From Streptomyces poonensis (GTDB lineage: Bacteria > Actinomycetota > Actinomycetes > Streptomycetales > Streptomycetaceae): 64,000 bases of DNA. The position numbers were made by a program, and so were the translations under genes. The notes under the pieces were generated by a model. That model did no database searches and was not told the origin of the DNA. It saw nothing but the letters and a program-made list of their open reading frames with translations. Location: positions 1 through 64,000 of the forward strand of contig NZ_BMVW01000015.1 of assembly GCF_014650915.1 (NCBI RefSeq), written 5' to 3'. Positions 17,043 through 25,560 of this stretch are shown in pieces. The number at the start of each line of letters is the position of its first letter. Position 1 is the stretch's first letter.

Positions 17043-17846
17043 TCAGAGCTTGCGCCCCACCGCCGCGTACCCCGGAACGACGTCGTCGTCCTGCCCGGGC
17101 ACCGGCTCGCCCAGTTCGGGGTGCCAGTCGGTCACCTGCGACACCCCGGGCTCGACGAGTTCGAGGTTCTCGAAGAAACGGGCGACCTCGTCACGGGAGC
17201 GCAGGGCGAGGGTGATGCCACCGGCCTTGTACGTCGCGGTCGCCTCCTTCGCCGTCTCGGGCGTGAAGTCCGCCGTCGCGTGGGACAGCACCAGGTGGCT
17301 GCCGGCGGGCAGTTCGGACATCAGCCGCTCCACCAGCTCGTGGGCGCCGTCCTCGTCGGTGACGAAGTGCAGCAGCGCGACGAGCGAGAGGGCCACGGGC
17401 TCGTTGAAGTCCAGGACCTTGCGGGCCGCCTCCATGATGCTGCCCGGGTCGCGCACGTCGCCCTGGACGTACTCGGTCACACCCTCGGGGGTGCCGCGCA
17501 GCAGGGCGGCCGCGTGGGCCAGCACGATGGGGTCGTTGTCGCAGTAGACCACGCGGGCCTCGGGCACGACCCGCTGGGCTATCTGGTGCAGGTTGGGCTC
17601 GGTGGGGATGCCCGCGCCGATGTCCAGGAACTGCCGCACCCCGTTCTCCGCGAGCCAGCGCGTGGCCCGGTGCATGAACGCGCGGTTGACGCGCGCCAGC
17701 ACCTGCACCCGCGGTTCGAGGGCGAGCATCTTGCGGCCCAGTTCCTCGTCGACCGGATAGTTGTCCTTGCCGCCGAGGAACCAGTCGTACGTCCGCGCCG
17801 GATGCGGTCTGCTGGTGTCGATGTTCAGGGGGCCCTGCCCGGTCAT
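17043..17846 (-). CDS. SAM-dependent methyltransferase, Methyltransf_19 family
   Basis: A 267-residue member of the Streptomyces-expanded Methyltransf_19 (formerly DUF574) family. It carries the N-terminal signature HPARTYDWFLGGKDNYPVDE, motif I FLDIGAGIPTEPNLH, VVYCDNDPIVLAHAAALL, and GSHLVLSHATADF. Substrates of this large paralogous family are mostly unknown; many members sit beside whiJ-like regulatory loci, as here. The ATG at 17844-17846 is chosen because the upstream extension lacks the conserved start region. Confidence 0.9.
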   Translation of the reverse strand: MTGQGPLNIDTSRPHPARTYDWFLGGKDNYPVDEELGRKMLALEPRVQVLARVNRAFMHRATRWLAENGVRQFLDIGAGIPTEPNLHQIAQRVVPEARVVYCDNDPIVLAHAAALLRGTPEGVTEYVQGDVRDPGSIMEAARKVLDFNEPVALSLVALLHFVTDEDGAHELVERLMSELPAGSHLVLSHATADFTPETAKEATATYKAGGITLALRSRDEVARFFENLELVEPGVSQVTDWHPELGEPVPGQDDDVVPGYAAVGRKL

Positions 17847-18013
17847 GAGGAACTCCGTAAGTTCTGCGCGGTGGAACGCGATGGAAGAGGTGCTGTGGAA
17901 ACCTGTGCGATGGCCGGCGGTCAAGTGGACCAGTGGCGTACTCAGTTTTAGTCAGTGCCAATTCAACAAAGTCGACCGAAACACCGGTGTGTGTCAGCCG
18001 GTTGGAGAAAACC

Positions 18014-18274
18014 TCACGTCAGCAGGAAGTCGGCCACCCCCGCCTTCGCCCCCTGGATGAACGCGTTCATCTCGTCGGGCGTGTAGATCAGCGCCGGCCC
18101 GTCCGGGTCGGTGGACTGGCGTACGGCGATCCTGCCGTCGGCGAGTTTCATGGCTTCCAGGCAGTTGCCGCCGTTGCCCCCGCTCCACGGCTTGTGCCAG
18201 CCCTCGCTGCCCAGCTCGCGGGCGGGCATGCCGTTGTAGACGCGGGTGCGCGGCTTCGGCTCGGTACGGTTCAT
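18014..18274 (-). CDS. DUF397 domain-containing protein
   Basis: An 86-residue protein of the small DUF397 family, the usual partner of XRE/DUF5753 regulators (Scr2 of Scr1/Scr2, and the WhiJ locus). The variant core WHKPWSGGNGGNCLEAMKLADG replaces the usual W(K/R)KSSYS...NCVEVA, followed by IAVRQSTDPDGPALIYTPDE. Its ATG overlaps the stop of the XRE gene by one base, so it is translationally coupled. It likely modulates the regulator, as in toxin-antitoxin-like WhiJ/Scr systems; this is inferred from family context. Confidence 0.88.
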   Translation of the reverse strand: MNRTEPKPRTRVYNGMPARELGSEGWHKPWSGGNGGNCLEAMKLADGRIAVRQSTDPDGPALIYTPDEMNAFIQGAKAGVADFLLT

Positions 18275-19134
18275 CAGAACTCCTTGCGGAGATCCCGGAG
18301 GATCTCCTTGGTGCGTTGTGCTGCGGCGGCCTGTGCCGCCATGCGGTCCATGACCTCGAGGTAGGTCGCCACCTCGGAACGCGCGTCCAGGTAGATCGCG
18401 CCGGTCAGGTACTCGCTGTAGACCATGTCGGGAAGCTCCGGCACGGCGAATCGGAACAGCACGAAGGGCCCGTACGTGCCCGGGTGGGGCCCCCGGTCGA
18501 ACGGCGCCACCTGGAGCGTCACGTTGGGCAGTTCGGTCGCCTCCAGCAACTTGTCGAGCTGGGCGCGCATGACCTCGGGCCCGCCGACGGGGCGGCGCAG
18601 CGCGGTCTCGTCCATCACGACCCACAGCCGGGGGGCGTCCTCACGGGTGAGCAGGGCCTGGCGCTGCATGCGCAGGTCCACGTGGCGGTCGATGTCGTCG
18701 GGCTGGGTCTGGCCGATGGCGCCGGCCTTCATGACACCCCGGGCGTAGTCCTCGGTCTGGAGCAGTCCGGGAACGAAGTGGGGTTCGTACGAGCGGATGA
18801 GGCTCGCCGCGCCCTCCAGGCTGACGTACATCGAGAACCAGCCCGGCAGGATGTCGTGGAAACGCTGCCACCAGCCGGGCCTGTTGGCCTCCTCGGCCAG
18901 CTGGACGAAGGCCTCGGTCTCCTCGTCGGGAACGCCGTAGGCCCTCAGCAGCAGCTGGAGGTACGGGATCTTGAGGGCGACCTCGGCGGTCTCCATGCGG
19001 CGGATGGTGGCGGGTGCCACGTGCAGTACGCGCGCGGCCTCCTCGCGTTTGAGGCCCGCCCGCTCCCGCAGGTCCAGCAGTCGCCGGCCGAGCACGACCT
19101 GGCCGACCGTGGGTGCGGACCTCGGCTCGCTCAT
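18274..19134 (-). CDS. XRE-family regulator with DUF5753 domain (WhiJ/Scr1-like)
   Basis: A 286-residue DNA-binding regulator. The N-terminal helix-turn-helix spans about residues 14-70 (LRERAGLKREEAARVLHVAP...IRRMETAEV). It is followed by a DUF5753 ligand-binding-like domain containing SYEPHFVPGLLQTEDYARG and VVMDETALRRPVGG. Such proteins govern developmental or antibiotic genes in Streptomyces together with a DUF397 protein. The upstream open frame to 19374 is low-complexity, so the ATG at 19132-19134 is preferred. The divergent HATPase gene 324 bp away completes the standard three-part locus. Confidence 0.9.
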   Translation of the reverse strand: MSEPRSAPTVGQVVLGRRLLDLRERAGLKREEAARVLHVAPATIRRMETAEVALKIPYLQLLLRAYGVPDEETEAFVQLAEEANRPGWWQRFHDILPGWFSMYVSLEGAASLIRSYEPHFVPGLLQTEDYARGVMKAGAIGQTQPDDIDRHVDLRMQRQALLTREDAPRLWVVMDETALRRPVGGPEVMRAQLDKLLEATELPNVTLQVAPFDRGPHPGTYGPFVLFRFAVPELPDMVYSEYLTGAIYLDARSEVATYLEVMDRMAAQAAAAQRTKEILRDLRKEF

Positions 19135-19154
19135 CCCGACTTTCCTCCTGCCTG

Positions 19155-19210
19155 CGGCTGCCTGTCTGCCTGCGACTGCCTGTCTGCGACTGCCTGTCTG
19201 CGACTGTCTC
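19155..19210. repeat. Short tandem repeats upstream of the XRE gene
   Basis: About three imperfect 14- to 18-bp units built on TGCCTGTCTGCGAC lie immediately upstream of the XRE start, in its probable 5' untranslated region. The remaining intergenic sequence up to 19396 shows no gene. Confidence 0.7.
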
Positions 19211-19396
19211 CGAGCGGCTCGACGGATTGCCGACGGCTCGACGGTTCTCGACAGCCTTGCGGCGCCCGTCCGAAGCCTTGCCGTGCCCGTGCGTGTTCGT
19301 GTGCTCACGCGCGTGCACCCCTGCAGAGGCTTCAACTGGCGCCGCATGCCGTGCTGTTGGGAGCAGTGTGCCACGCCCCGTCAGAGAGTCGCACAG

Positions 19397-19456
19397 CACT
19401 CTGCAATTTTCAGAGTGATGCTTGCCAAGTGTTCTTGACGGGGCGATAGTGGCAAG
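19397..19456. promoter_or_regulatory. Paired inverted repeats in the XRE/HATPase divergent control region
   Basis: Two perfect 7-bp dyads lie directly before the HATPase gene: CACTCTG (19397-19403) with CAGAGTG (19411-19417) around CAATTTT, and CTTGCCA (19421-19427) with TGGCAAG (19450-19456). A TTGACG hexamer lies at 19435-19440. The AT-rich centre and dyads suggest operators for the adjacent XRE regulator; the assignment is inference. Confidence 0.5.
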
Positions 19457-19457
19457 C

Positions 19458-20276
19458 GTGATTCCGCCCGCGCCCTTAGACACAGAAGCCGTCCGGGACC
19501 GGTTCGCGCCCGGTCCGGGAGCAGCCGCAGTGTGCCCCGACCCCGCGAGAAGAACCGGCGCCGTGCGCCATGAACCCGGGGGAAGAAGCGGCGTCGTGCG
19601 CCACGAGCCCGGCGCGGGGACCGGCCCCGGCACCATGACCGCGACCGCCTCCGGCATCGCGGGAACCAGACCCAGCGCGGGAACCGCACCCACCACGGGA
19701 TCAGGTTCCGGCGCAGGGGCCGGCCTACGTCCCGAAGCGGCCGCCGAGCGCCGGTTCCGCTTCGAGCTGGCCGCGCATCCGGGTTCCGTGGCCCAGGCCC
19801 GGCGGATGACACGCGCCCGGCTGTCCGGCTGGGCTCTGTGCGAGGACACCTGCGACGCGGCCGCGCTGGTCGTCTCGGAGCTGGTCACCAACGCGATCGT
19901 GCACGCCGCCGGCGAGCGGGTCGTGTGCGAGTTGCAGGACGGCGACGACCGCGTACGGATAGCCGTACGGGACGAGGGATGCGCCCCGGATGTTCCGCAC
20001 CCCTCGCCGCGTCAGCCCGAGGAGGAGCACGGGAGGGGGCTGCTCCTCGTGGAGGCCGTGTGCCGGGCCTGGGGCGCCCATGAGGCGGGTCCGGGGCTGC
20101 TGGTCTGGGCGGACCTGCCCCGGGGGCCACGCACGCCCGGCCCCGCGGAGGCCGCCGCGGCGCCGGCTCCTGAACCCCGCTCCGACCTGGGGTGGAGCGC
20201 GAAGAAACCGCCGACGGAGGACCGGGGCGGCAACGGGACACGCACCCCCCGCGGAACGGGGGCGGAGTGGAAGTGA
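19458..20276 (+). CDS. ATP-binding protein, RsbW-like HATPase (whiJ-like locus)
   Basis: A GHKL-fold protein of the anti-sigma-factor/serine-kinase type. The conserved domain is the C-terminal half: N-box VVSELVTNAIVHA, VRDEGCAP (D-box) and the G-box GRGLLLVEAV, with a final VWADLP. The N-terminal 95 residues and C-terminal 55 are Ala/Gly/Pro-rich and unconserved. The start is uncertain: the GTG at 19458 follows the operator-like dyads closely, while the ATG at 19635 would give only the conserved part. It is divergent from the XRE/DUF397 pair, the arrangement seen at the whiJ and abaA loci, and is probably a regulatory partner. Confidence 0.8.
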   Translation: MIPPAPLDTEAVRDRFAPGPGAAAVCPDPARRTGAVRHEPGGRSGVVRHEPGAGTGPGTMTATASGIAGTRPSAGTAPTTGSGSGAGAGLRPEAAAERRFRFELAAHPGSVAQARRMTRARLSGWALCEDTCDAAALVVSELVTNAIVHAAGERVVCELQDGDDRVRIAVRDEGCAPDVPHPSPRQPEEEHGRGLLLVEAVCRAWGAHEAGPGLLVWADLPRGPRTPGPAEAAAAPAPEPRSDLGWSAKKPPTEDRGGNGTRTPRGTGAEWK

Positions 20277-20287
20277 GGGCGGCGGCT

Positions 20288-20737
20288 ATGTCGACTCCGG
20301 TGCGTCCGGCGGGTCGTACGGCCCCGGTGGTGTGCCTGGACACCTTGATCCGCCTGCGCCGCGGGCAACGGAATCCCAGGGCGACGCGGCACCTGACGCT
20401 GCCCGAGGGCATGACCGCCCCCATGGGGTGCGATGCCGTCGCGGTGCCCGCCGACCTCGGCCCGGAGATCATGCCGCGGCTGCCCCGCGTGGGGTGCGTG
20501 TACGCCGACGACAGGCGCTGGTGGTGGCTGGTGCCCGCCGACTCCGACTACGCCCTGCGCTGGCCCGCGCCCGCCCAGTACACCACCGGCGCGCTCCTGT
20601 CCGGCATGCCGACGGTGCCCGGCCTCGTCCACCGGCCGGCCGGGACGATCCCGTACACCCCGCCGATCCCGCTCTACCTGGCACTGTGCCGGGCGACGGG
20701 GACGACACCCGCCTGGACCGAGCCGCTCCCCGTGTGA
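20288..20737 (+). CDS. Hypothetical protein downstream of the HATPase
   Basis: A 149-residue protein I do not recognise by family. Visible features are an N-terminal CLDTLIRLRRGQRN segment, LPEGMTAPMGCDAVAVPADLG, and a Trp-rich DDRRWWWLVPADSDYALRWP centre. There are no membrane helices or signal peptide. The ATG lies 11 bp after the HATPase stop, so the two genes are probably co-transcribed and it may be part of the whiJ-like regulatory unit. Codon bias at third positions supports a real gene. Confidence 0.75.
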   Translation: MSTPVRPAGRTAPVVCLDTLIRLRRGQRNPRATRHLTLPEGMTAPMGCDAVAVPADLGPEIMPRLPRVGCVYADDRRWWWLVPADSDYALRWPAPAQYTTGALLSGMPTVPGLVHRPAGTIPYTPPIPLYLALCRATGTTPAWTEPLPV

Positions 20738-20855
20738 CCGGTGGCCCGCGCCCGGCGCACCCCGGGTGAACCGCCGCGAGACGGCCGTGCGCCCTGGCTC
20801 CCCGGCGTCCGCCCCGCGATAGTGGCCTCCTTCCACGACCAGGGGGAGGACGAGG

Positions 20856-22925
20856 ATGGCTGAACCACACGATCCGGACGGCAGGAACCACACGGGCAGG
20901 CCGCGCCGAAGGAGCGCGCACCGGAACCGCGCACCGAAGGTCTCCGCATCGGGGGTCTCCGAGACGGGAGTCCCCGAGTCGAACCCCTCCGACTCCCGGA
21001 CCCCCGAGTCAGGGGTCTCCGAGTCGGAGGTGCTGCTCTTCGGCGGGCCGTTGCGCTACGACATGGGCTGGTCCCAGCACCAGGGCGCGTTCCTGGAACT
21101 GAACTTCCGCGCGATGATGCGACGGTTGCCGTCCCTGCTGGCGGTCGGCTTCCGGCTCGCCTGGCAGGCCGACCGGCGGGCCGCCCGTACCGTGCTGGCC
21201 GCCGAGATCGGCCGGGGCCTGGCCCAGGCGGTGAGCCTGCTGGCGGTCAACGCCGTGCTGGCCCGGCTGATCGCCGACGGGCCGGTCGAGGACCGGCTGC
21301 GGGACGCGGTGCCCGCGCTCGTCGCGGTCGCCGTCGTCATGTCGCTCGCCGCGCTGCTGCGGGCCGCCTCCACGTACGCCACCGGACGGCTGGAACCGCG
21401 CGTGGAGCGGGTGGCGACCGAGCAGTACCTGGAGTGCGCCACGGCCGTGGAGCTGTCCGCGATCGAGGACCACACCTTCCACAAGCTGCTGGACACCGCG
21501 AAGTGGGGCGCCCAGTCCGCCCGCCGCATGATCATGTACTCCGCGCGCGTGGTGAACGCGGCGATTTCGCTCGTAGCGGCGGCCGGTGTGCTGACGGTGC
21601 TGCACCCGGCCCTGCTCCCGCTGCTGGTGACCATGACCCTGCCCAGTGCCTGGAGCGCGCTGACGATCGCCCGGCGCCGGTACGAGTCCTTCCACGTCTG
21701 GGTGCAGCACTCGCGCGCGGGACAGCTGCTCGCCAGGCTGCTCACCGAGCCGGAGTCCGCGCCGGAGATCCGGGTGCACGGCGTCGGCCCGTTCCTGCTG
21801 CGCCACTACCGCTCGATGTCCGAGACGGCCGAGGCCGAGCAGGCACGGCTGGCCCGCCTCGCGGCGCGTACCGGGCTGATCGCGGCCGTCTGGACGGGGC
21901 TGGCCACGGTGGCGACGTACGCGACCCTGGGCCTGCTGCTGCTCGCGGGTGCCATGGCGCTGTCCGTGGCGGCCACGGCGGTGATCGCGATCAGGACGGG
22001 GTCGGCGAGCCTCAACACCCTCGTCCTGGAGGTCAACTCCCTGCACGAGGAGGCCCTCTTCGTGGGGGACATGCAGCGCCTGTACGCGGAGGCGGCCGAG
22101 CGGGCGATCCCGGCGGGCGGGGACCCGCTGCCCGAGGAGCCGCGCGAGATCAGGCTGGAGAACGTCTCGTTCTCCTACCCGGGCAAGGAGGGCCGGCCCG
22201 CCCTCGCCGACGTCACCCTCACCGTTCCCCTGGGCAAGATCGTCGCGCTGGTCGGGGAGAACGGCTCGGGCAAGACGACGCTGGTCAAGCTGCTCGCCGG
22301 GCTGTACGCGCCGGACAGCGGCCGGATCCTGTGGGACGACGTGGACGCGGCGACCGTGGACCGGCAGCAGCTCGCCGGGCGGATCGCGATGGTCGCCCAG
22401 GACTTCAAGCGGTGGCCGTTCACGGCGCGGGTGAACGTGGCGGTCGGCCGTCCCTCGGCGCCGCTGACCGACGAGCGGCTCGCCTCCGCGGTCGCCGAGG
22501 CGGGCGCCCAGGACGTGGTGGCCGATCTGCCGCGCGGCCTGGACACGCTGCTGGCCCGCCATTTCAGCGGCGGGCACGAACTGTCGGGTGGCCAGTGGCA
22601 GCGGCTGGGCATCGCGCGGGCCGCGTACCGGCGCGGGCAGGTCCTGATCGTGGACGAGCCGACGGCCGCGCTGGACGCCCGGGCGGAGCTGGAGGTCTTC
22701 GAGCGGATCCGCGCGCTGGCGGGCACCGGTCAGACGGTCGTCCTCATCACGCACCGGCTGGCGTCCGTGCGCCACGCCGACCTGGTGCACGTACTGGACC
22801 AGGGCCGTCTGGTGGAGTCGGGGAGCCCCGACGAGCTCCTCGCGAAGGGCGGCGTCTACGCGGAGCTGTACGCGTTGCAGGCGGATCAGTTCACGGCGAA
22901 GGTGCCGGCCAGGGAGGCGGGCTGA
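20856..22925 (+). CDS. ABC transporter, fused permease/ATP-binding protein
   Basis: A 689-residue half-transporter (exporter type) that would dimerise in the membrane. After a 60-residue low-complexity Ser/Glu/Pro leader (from GAGTC-type repeats at 20942-21028), residues about 95-390 form the transmembrane domain. The nucleotide-binding domain holds Walker A GENGSGKTTLVKLL, Q-loop VAQDF, signature LSGGQWQRLGIARA, Walker B VLIVDEPTAALD and H-loop ITHRLASV. AGGGGGAGG precedes the ATG. It is a lone gene with no cognate biosynthetic cluster, so the cargo is unknown (lipid, peptide or drug). Confidence 0.9.
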   Translation: MAEPHDPDGRNHTGRPRRRSAHRNRAPKVSASGVSETGVPESNPSDSRTPESGVSESEVLLFGGPLRYDMGWSQHQGAFLELNFRAMMRRLPSLLAVGFRLAWQADRRAARTVLAAEIGRGLAQAVSLLAVNAVLARLIADGPVEDRLRDAVPALVAVAVVMSLAALLRAASTYATGRLEPRVERVATEQYLECATAVELSAIEDHTFHKLLDTAKWGAQSARRMIMYSARVVNAAISLVAAAGVLTVLHPALLPLLVTMTLPSAWSALTIARRRYESFHVWVQHSRAGQLLARLLTEPESAPEIRVHGVGPFLLRHYRSMSETAEAEQARLARLAARTGLIAAVWTGLATVATYATLGLLLLAGAMALSVAATAVIAIRTGSASLNTLVLEVNSLHEEALFVGDMQRLYAEAAERAIPAGGDPLPEEPREIRLENVSFSYPGKEGRPALADVTLTVPLGKIVALVGENGSGKTTLVKLLAGLYAPDSGRILWDDVDAATVDRQQLAGRIAMVAQDFKRWPFTARVNVAVGRPSAPLTDERLASAVAEAGAQDVVADLPRGLDTLLARHFSGGHELSGGQWQRLGIARAAYRRGQVLIVDEPTAALDARAELEVFERIRALAGTGQTVVLITHRLASVRHADLVHVLDQGRLVESGSPDELLAKGGVYAELYALQADQFTAKVPAREAG

Positions 22926-22946
22926 CACCCCAGGGCGCCCGCGGCG

Positions 22947-23120
22947 TCACTCCGCGGCGTCCCCGCCGCGGACGATCACCAGGAAGGTGTCCGTGGCGAG
23001 GTCCATGACGACCTCCGCGGCCTGGCCCTCCAGGCGGCGCGCCTGCGCGAACTCCTCCGCCGGCCAGGATCCGCGCGGCCCGCCCGCGGGAAAGCGCTCC
23101 AGCACTGTTCTGCCGTTCAC
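22947..23120 (-). CDS. Small 57-residue protein
   Basis: A short gene read directly from the sequence. A GTG start has AGGGAGG 6 nt upstream on the minus strand. The product begins MNGRTVLERFPAGG and continues PAEEFAQARRLEGQAAEVVMD and TFLVIVRGG, ending in Glu before TGA. Third positions are strongly G/C as in a real gene. It looks like a compact alpha-beta protein; I do not recognise the family. It converges on the ABC transporter gene, 21 bp away. Confidence 0.65.
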   Translation of the reverse strand: MNGRTVLERFPAGGPRGSWPAEEFAQARRLEGQAAEVVMDLATDTFLVIVRGGDAAE

Positions 23121-23253
23121 CTTCCACCTCCCTGTCGTGGTGCGTTCATAGAGTTAAACGCCTACGACAGGGTGATCGGCTCGCGGAGTGACGGGACTGA
23201 GACCTAGCTGACACATGGTCAACATCATGCGCCACGGCAGCGAGCACACAGCG

Positions 23254-23946
23254 TCAGTCCTCGTACTCGTCGTGGTACCGGATCCGGGCGCTCCCCGCCG
23301 CCGCGCCGAGCTCCGACGCGCGCCCCCTGGGCTCCTCCCACTCCTCCTGCCGCCCCAGGGCGGTGAGGTCGAGCAGGCTGGTCGTGGAGCCGAGCCCGTC
23401 CAGGCCGCGCTCGTACGTCGAGTACGTGTGGAAGACGCGGTCGCGGTCCCGCAGGAAGCAGCTCAGCCCGGGCCGCTCGACGGTCTCGCCCCCGGCGCCC
23501 TCGAACGACACCCGGAAGTCCTGGTTGAAGTCGGTGGCGTACGACGAGTACCAGGGCACCGTCCAGCCCATACGGGCCTTGAACGGCAGGAGCCGGGTGT
23601 ACGGCGCCCGGGAGACGGCCGCGAACTCGGTGCCCCGCGCGCGGAGGTGGGCGAGGTGGCCGATCTGGTCGAGGAACGCCGAGCAGCTGCGGCAGCCCGC
23701 CTCCCACTCGGGCGCGAACATGAAGTGGTACACGACGAGCTGGTACCTCCCCCGGAAGAGGTCGAGCAGGGTCGCCTTGCCGTCGCCGCCCTCGAAGACG
23801 TACTCCTTGCCGATCTCGACCATCGGCAGTCGCCGCCGCTCGGCGTTCAGCGCGTCCCGCGCGCGTGTGGCGGCCTTCTCCTTCGCGAGCAGTTCCTCGC
23901 GCGCGGCACGCCACTCGTCGCGCGGGACGATCCGCGGAAGTGTCAT
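23254..23946 (-). CDS. DUF899 family (thioredoxin-like) protein
   Basis: A 230-residue protein of the DUF899 family, a thioredoxin-fold group of unknown function. Motifs: LLAKEKAATRARDALNAERR, MVEIGKEYVFEG, YHFMFAPEWEAGCRSCSAFL with the paired cysteines, ARGTEFAAVSRAPY, and near the end VFHTYSTYERGLDGLG. The CxxC suggests redox or metal binding. The ATG is followed directly by the conserved PRIVPRDEW. It lies just downstream of the amidohydrolase gene on the same strand, but the 110-bp gap leaves co-transcription open. Confidence 0.9.
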   Translation of the reverse strand: MTLPRIVPRDEWRAAREELLAKEKAATRARDALNAERRRLPMVEIGKEYVFEGGDGKATLLDLFRGRYQLVVYHFMFAPEWEAGCRSCSAFLDQIGHLAHLRARGTEFAAVSRAPYTRLLPFKARMGWTVPWYSSYATDFNQDFRVSFEGAGGETVERPGLSCFLRDRDRVFHTYSTYERGLDGLGSTTSLLDLTALGRQEEWEEPRGRASELGAAAGSARIRYHDEYED

Positions 23947-24056
23947 CGGTCCTCCTGGAACACGGTCTTCTTCGGGGTGGACCGGGTGGAGGAACGGAAC
24001 TCATCGGTGGGCGCGTACTTTTTTCGGCGCCGGGCGGCGGGGCGCCGCGCCACCGC

Positions 24057-25463
24057 TCACCCGGGTGGCCTGTCGTACTCCTGGATCCGCTCTCCGTGGC
24101 TGCGGTCGACCAGTGCGGGCAGTCGTTCGCCCAGTTCCCGCACGGTCTCCGCGACGTCGACGGTCAGCAGCTCACGGTCGCGCATGAGGACCCGGCCGTC
24201 GACGACCGTCGTCCGGACGTCAGCCGCGCGGACGCTGTGCACGAGGGTGGCGGCGAGGTCGTGCACGGGCTGGGTGTGCGGTCCGGTGAGGTCCACGAGG
24301 ACGATGTCGGCGCGTCTGCCGGGGGCGAGGCTGCCGATGCGGTCCCCCAGCCCGACGGCCCGGGCGCTCTGCAGCGTGGCGTGGTGCAGCGCCTGCCGGG
24401 AGGTCAGCCAGCGCGGATCGCCCTCGGCCGCCTTCTGCACCAGCGCGGTGAGGGCCATCGCCTGCCACAGGTCGAGACAGTTGTTCGAGGCGGCCCCGTC
24501 CGTGGCCAGCCCGACGGGGACACCGATGCCGCGCAGCGCCCGTACGGGCGTGGTGGTCCAGCCGAACTTAAGGTACGTACGGGGCGCGGTCGCGACGCCG
24601 ACGGGTCCCCGGGCGCGCTCCAGCACGGGCAGGTCGCGCTCGACGATGCCGGTGCCGTGCGCGATCAGGACCCCCGCCGGGACGTCGAGGAGCCCGGTGC
24701 GCTCCAGCACCTCGACGGGGGTGACGCCGTGCCGGGCGAGGCTGTTGTCGGTCTGGGCGCGGCTCTCGGCGACGTGGAGGTGGACGGGCAGCCCGTGCTC
24801 GCGCGCGAGAGCGGCGGTGGCGGCGAGGTCGGCGTCGTCGACGGTGTACGGAGCGTGCGGTGCGAGAGCGGTGGTGATGCGCCCGCCGGCCGCGCCCCGG
24901 TGCCGCAGCGCGAACTCCAGCGACCTCTCCCGCCCCTCCGGCCCCTGCGAGGAGAAGAACGCCTCCCCCAGGTGGGCGCGGAGCCCGCTCTCGTCGGCGA
25001 CGGCCGCGACCCTGTCCATCTCGAAGTAGTGATCGGCGAAGCACGTCACCCCGCCGCGGATCATTTCGGCGCAGGCGAGCCGGGTACCCAGCTCCACGTC
25101 CCTCGGCGTGAGGTTGGACTCGATCGGCCAGACGACGTCGTTGAACCACTCCTCGGCCGGCAGGTCCTCGGCCACGCCGCGCAGGGCCGCCATCGCCGCG
25201 TGCGAGTGGCAGTTGATCAGGCCGGGCACGGCGACCTGCCCGCGCGCGTCGATGCGCTCGGCGGCGGGCAGGCCCCGGACGCGCACGTCCGTGGCCGGGC
25301 CGACGAAGTCGATGACCCCGCCCCGTACGACGACGGCGGCGTCCTCGACGAACCGGATCCGTTCCTCCTCGTCGTGCACGAGGGCGGTGCATCCGGTGAT
25401 GACGAGATCGGCGGGAGACCGCGTCTGCTGCTGCGGCTGCCGCGTCGTCGCAGGGGGCGTCAT
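24057..25463 (-). CDS. Amidohydrolase, MTA/SAH deaminase-like (TrzA/AtzA group)
   Basis: A 468-residue metal-dependent amidohydrolase of subtype III. The metal ligands are visible: PGLINCHSHAAMAALRG (HxH, near residue 85), the HLHVAESRAQTD His pair, and GLATDGAASNN with the catalytic Asp. A beta-sandwich is formed by both termini (LVITGCTALVHD and GRRADIVLVDL). Closest in pattern to 5'-methylthioadenosine/S-adenosylhomocysteine deaminases, but 8-oxoguanine, cytosine or s-triazine hydrolysis cannot be excluded. It stands between the FUSC transporter and the DUF899 gene. Confidence 0.87.
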   Translation of the reverse strand: MTPPATTRQPQQQTRSPADLVITGCTALVHDEEERIRFVEDAAVVVRGGVIDFVGPATDVRVRGLPAAERIDARGQVAVPGLINCHSHAAMAALRGVAEDLPAEEWFNDVVWPIESNLTPRDVELGTRLACAEMIRGGVTCFADHYFEMDRVAAVADESGLRAHLGEAFFSSQGPEGRERSLEFALRHRGAAGGRITTALAPHAPYTVDDADLAATAALAREHGLPVHLHVAESRAQTDNSLARHGVTPVEVLERTGLLDVPAGVLIAHGTGIVERDLPVLERARGPVGVATAPRTYLKFGWTTTPVRALRGIGVPVGLATDGAASNNCLDLWQAMALTALVQKAAEGDPRWLTSRQALHHATLQSARAVGLGDRIGSLAPGRRADIVLVDLTGPHTQPVHDLAATLVHSVRAADVRTTVVDGRVLMRDRELLTVDVAETVRELGERLPALVDRSHGERIQEYDRPPG

Positions 25464-25560
25464 GCGGTCACGGTACGGCGGGGCGGCGTCCCCGCGAAGG
25501 TGAACCGGGAACGGACTTCTCCGCCACGCCTCTCACCACGGGCTTCCCCGCCCGGCCCGC

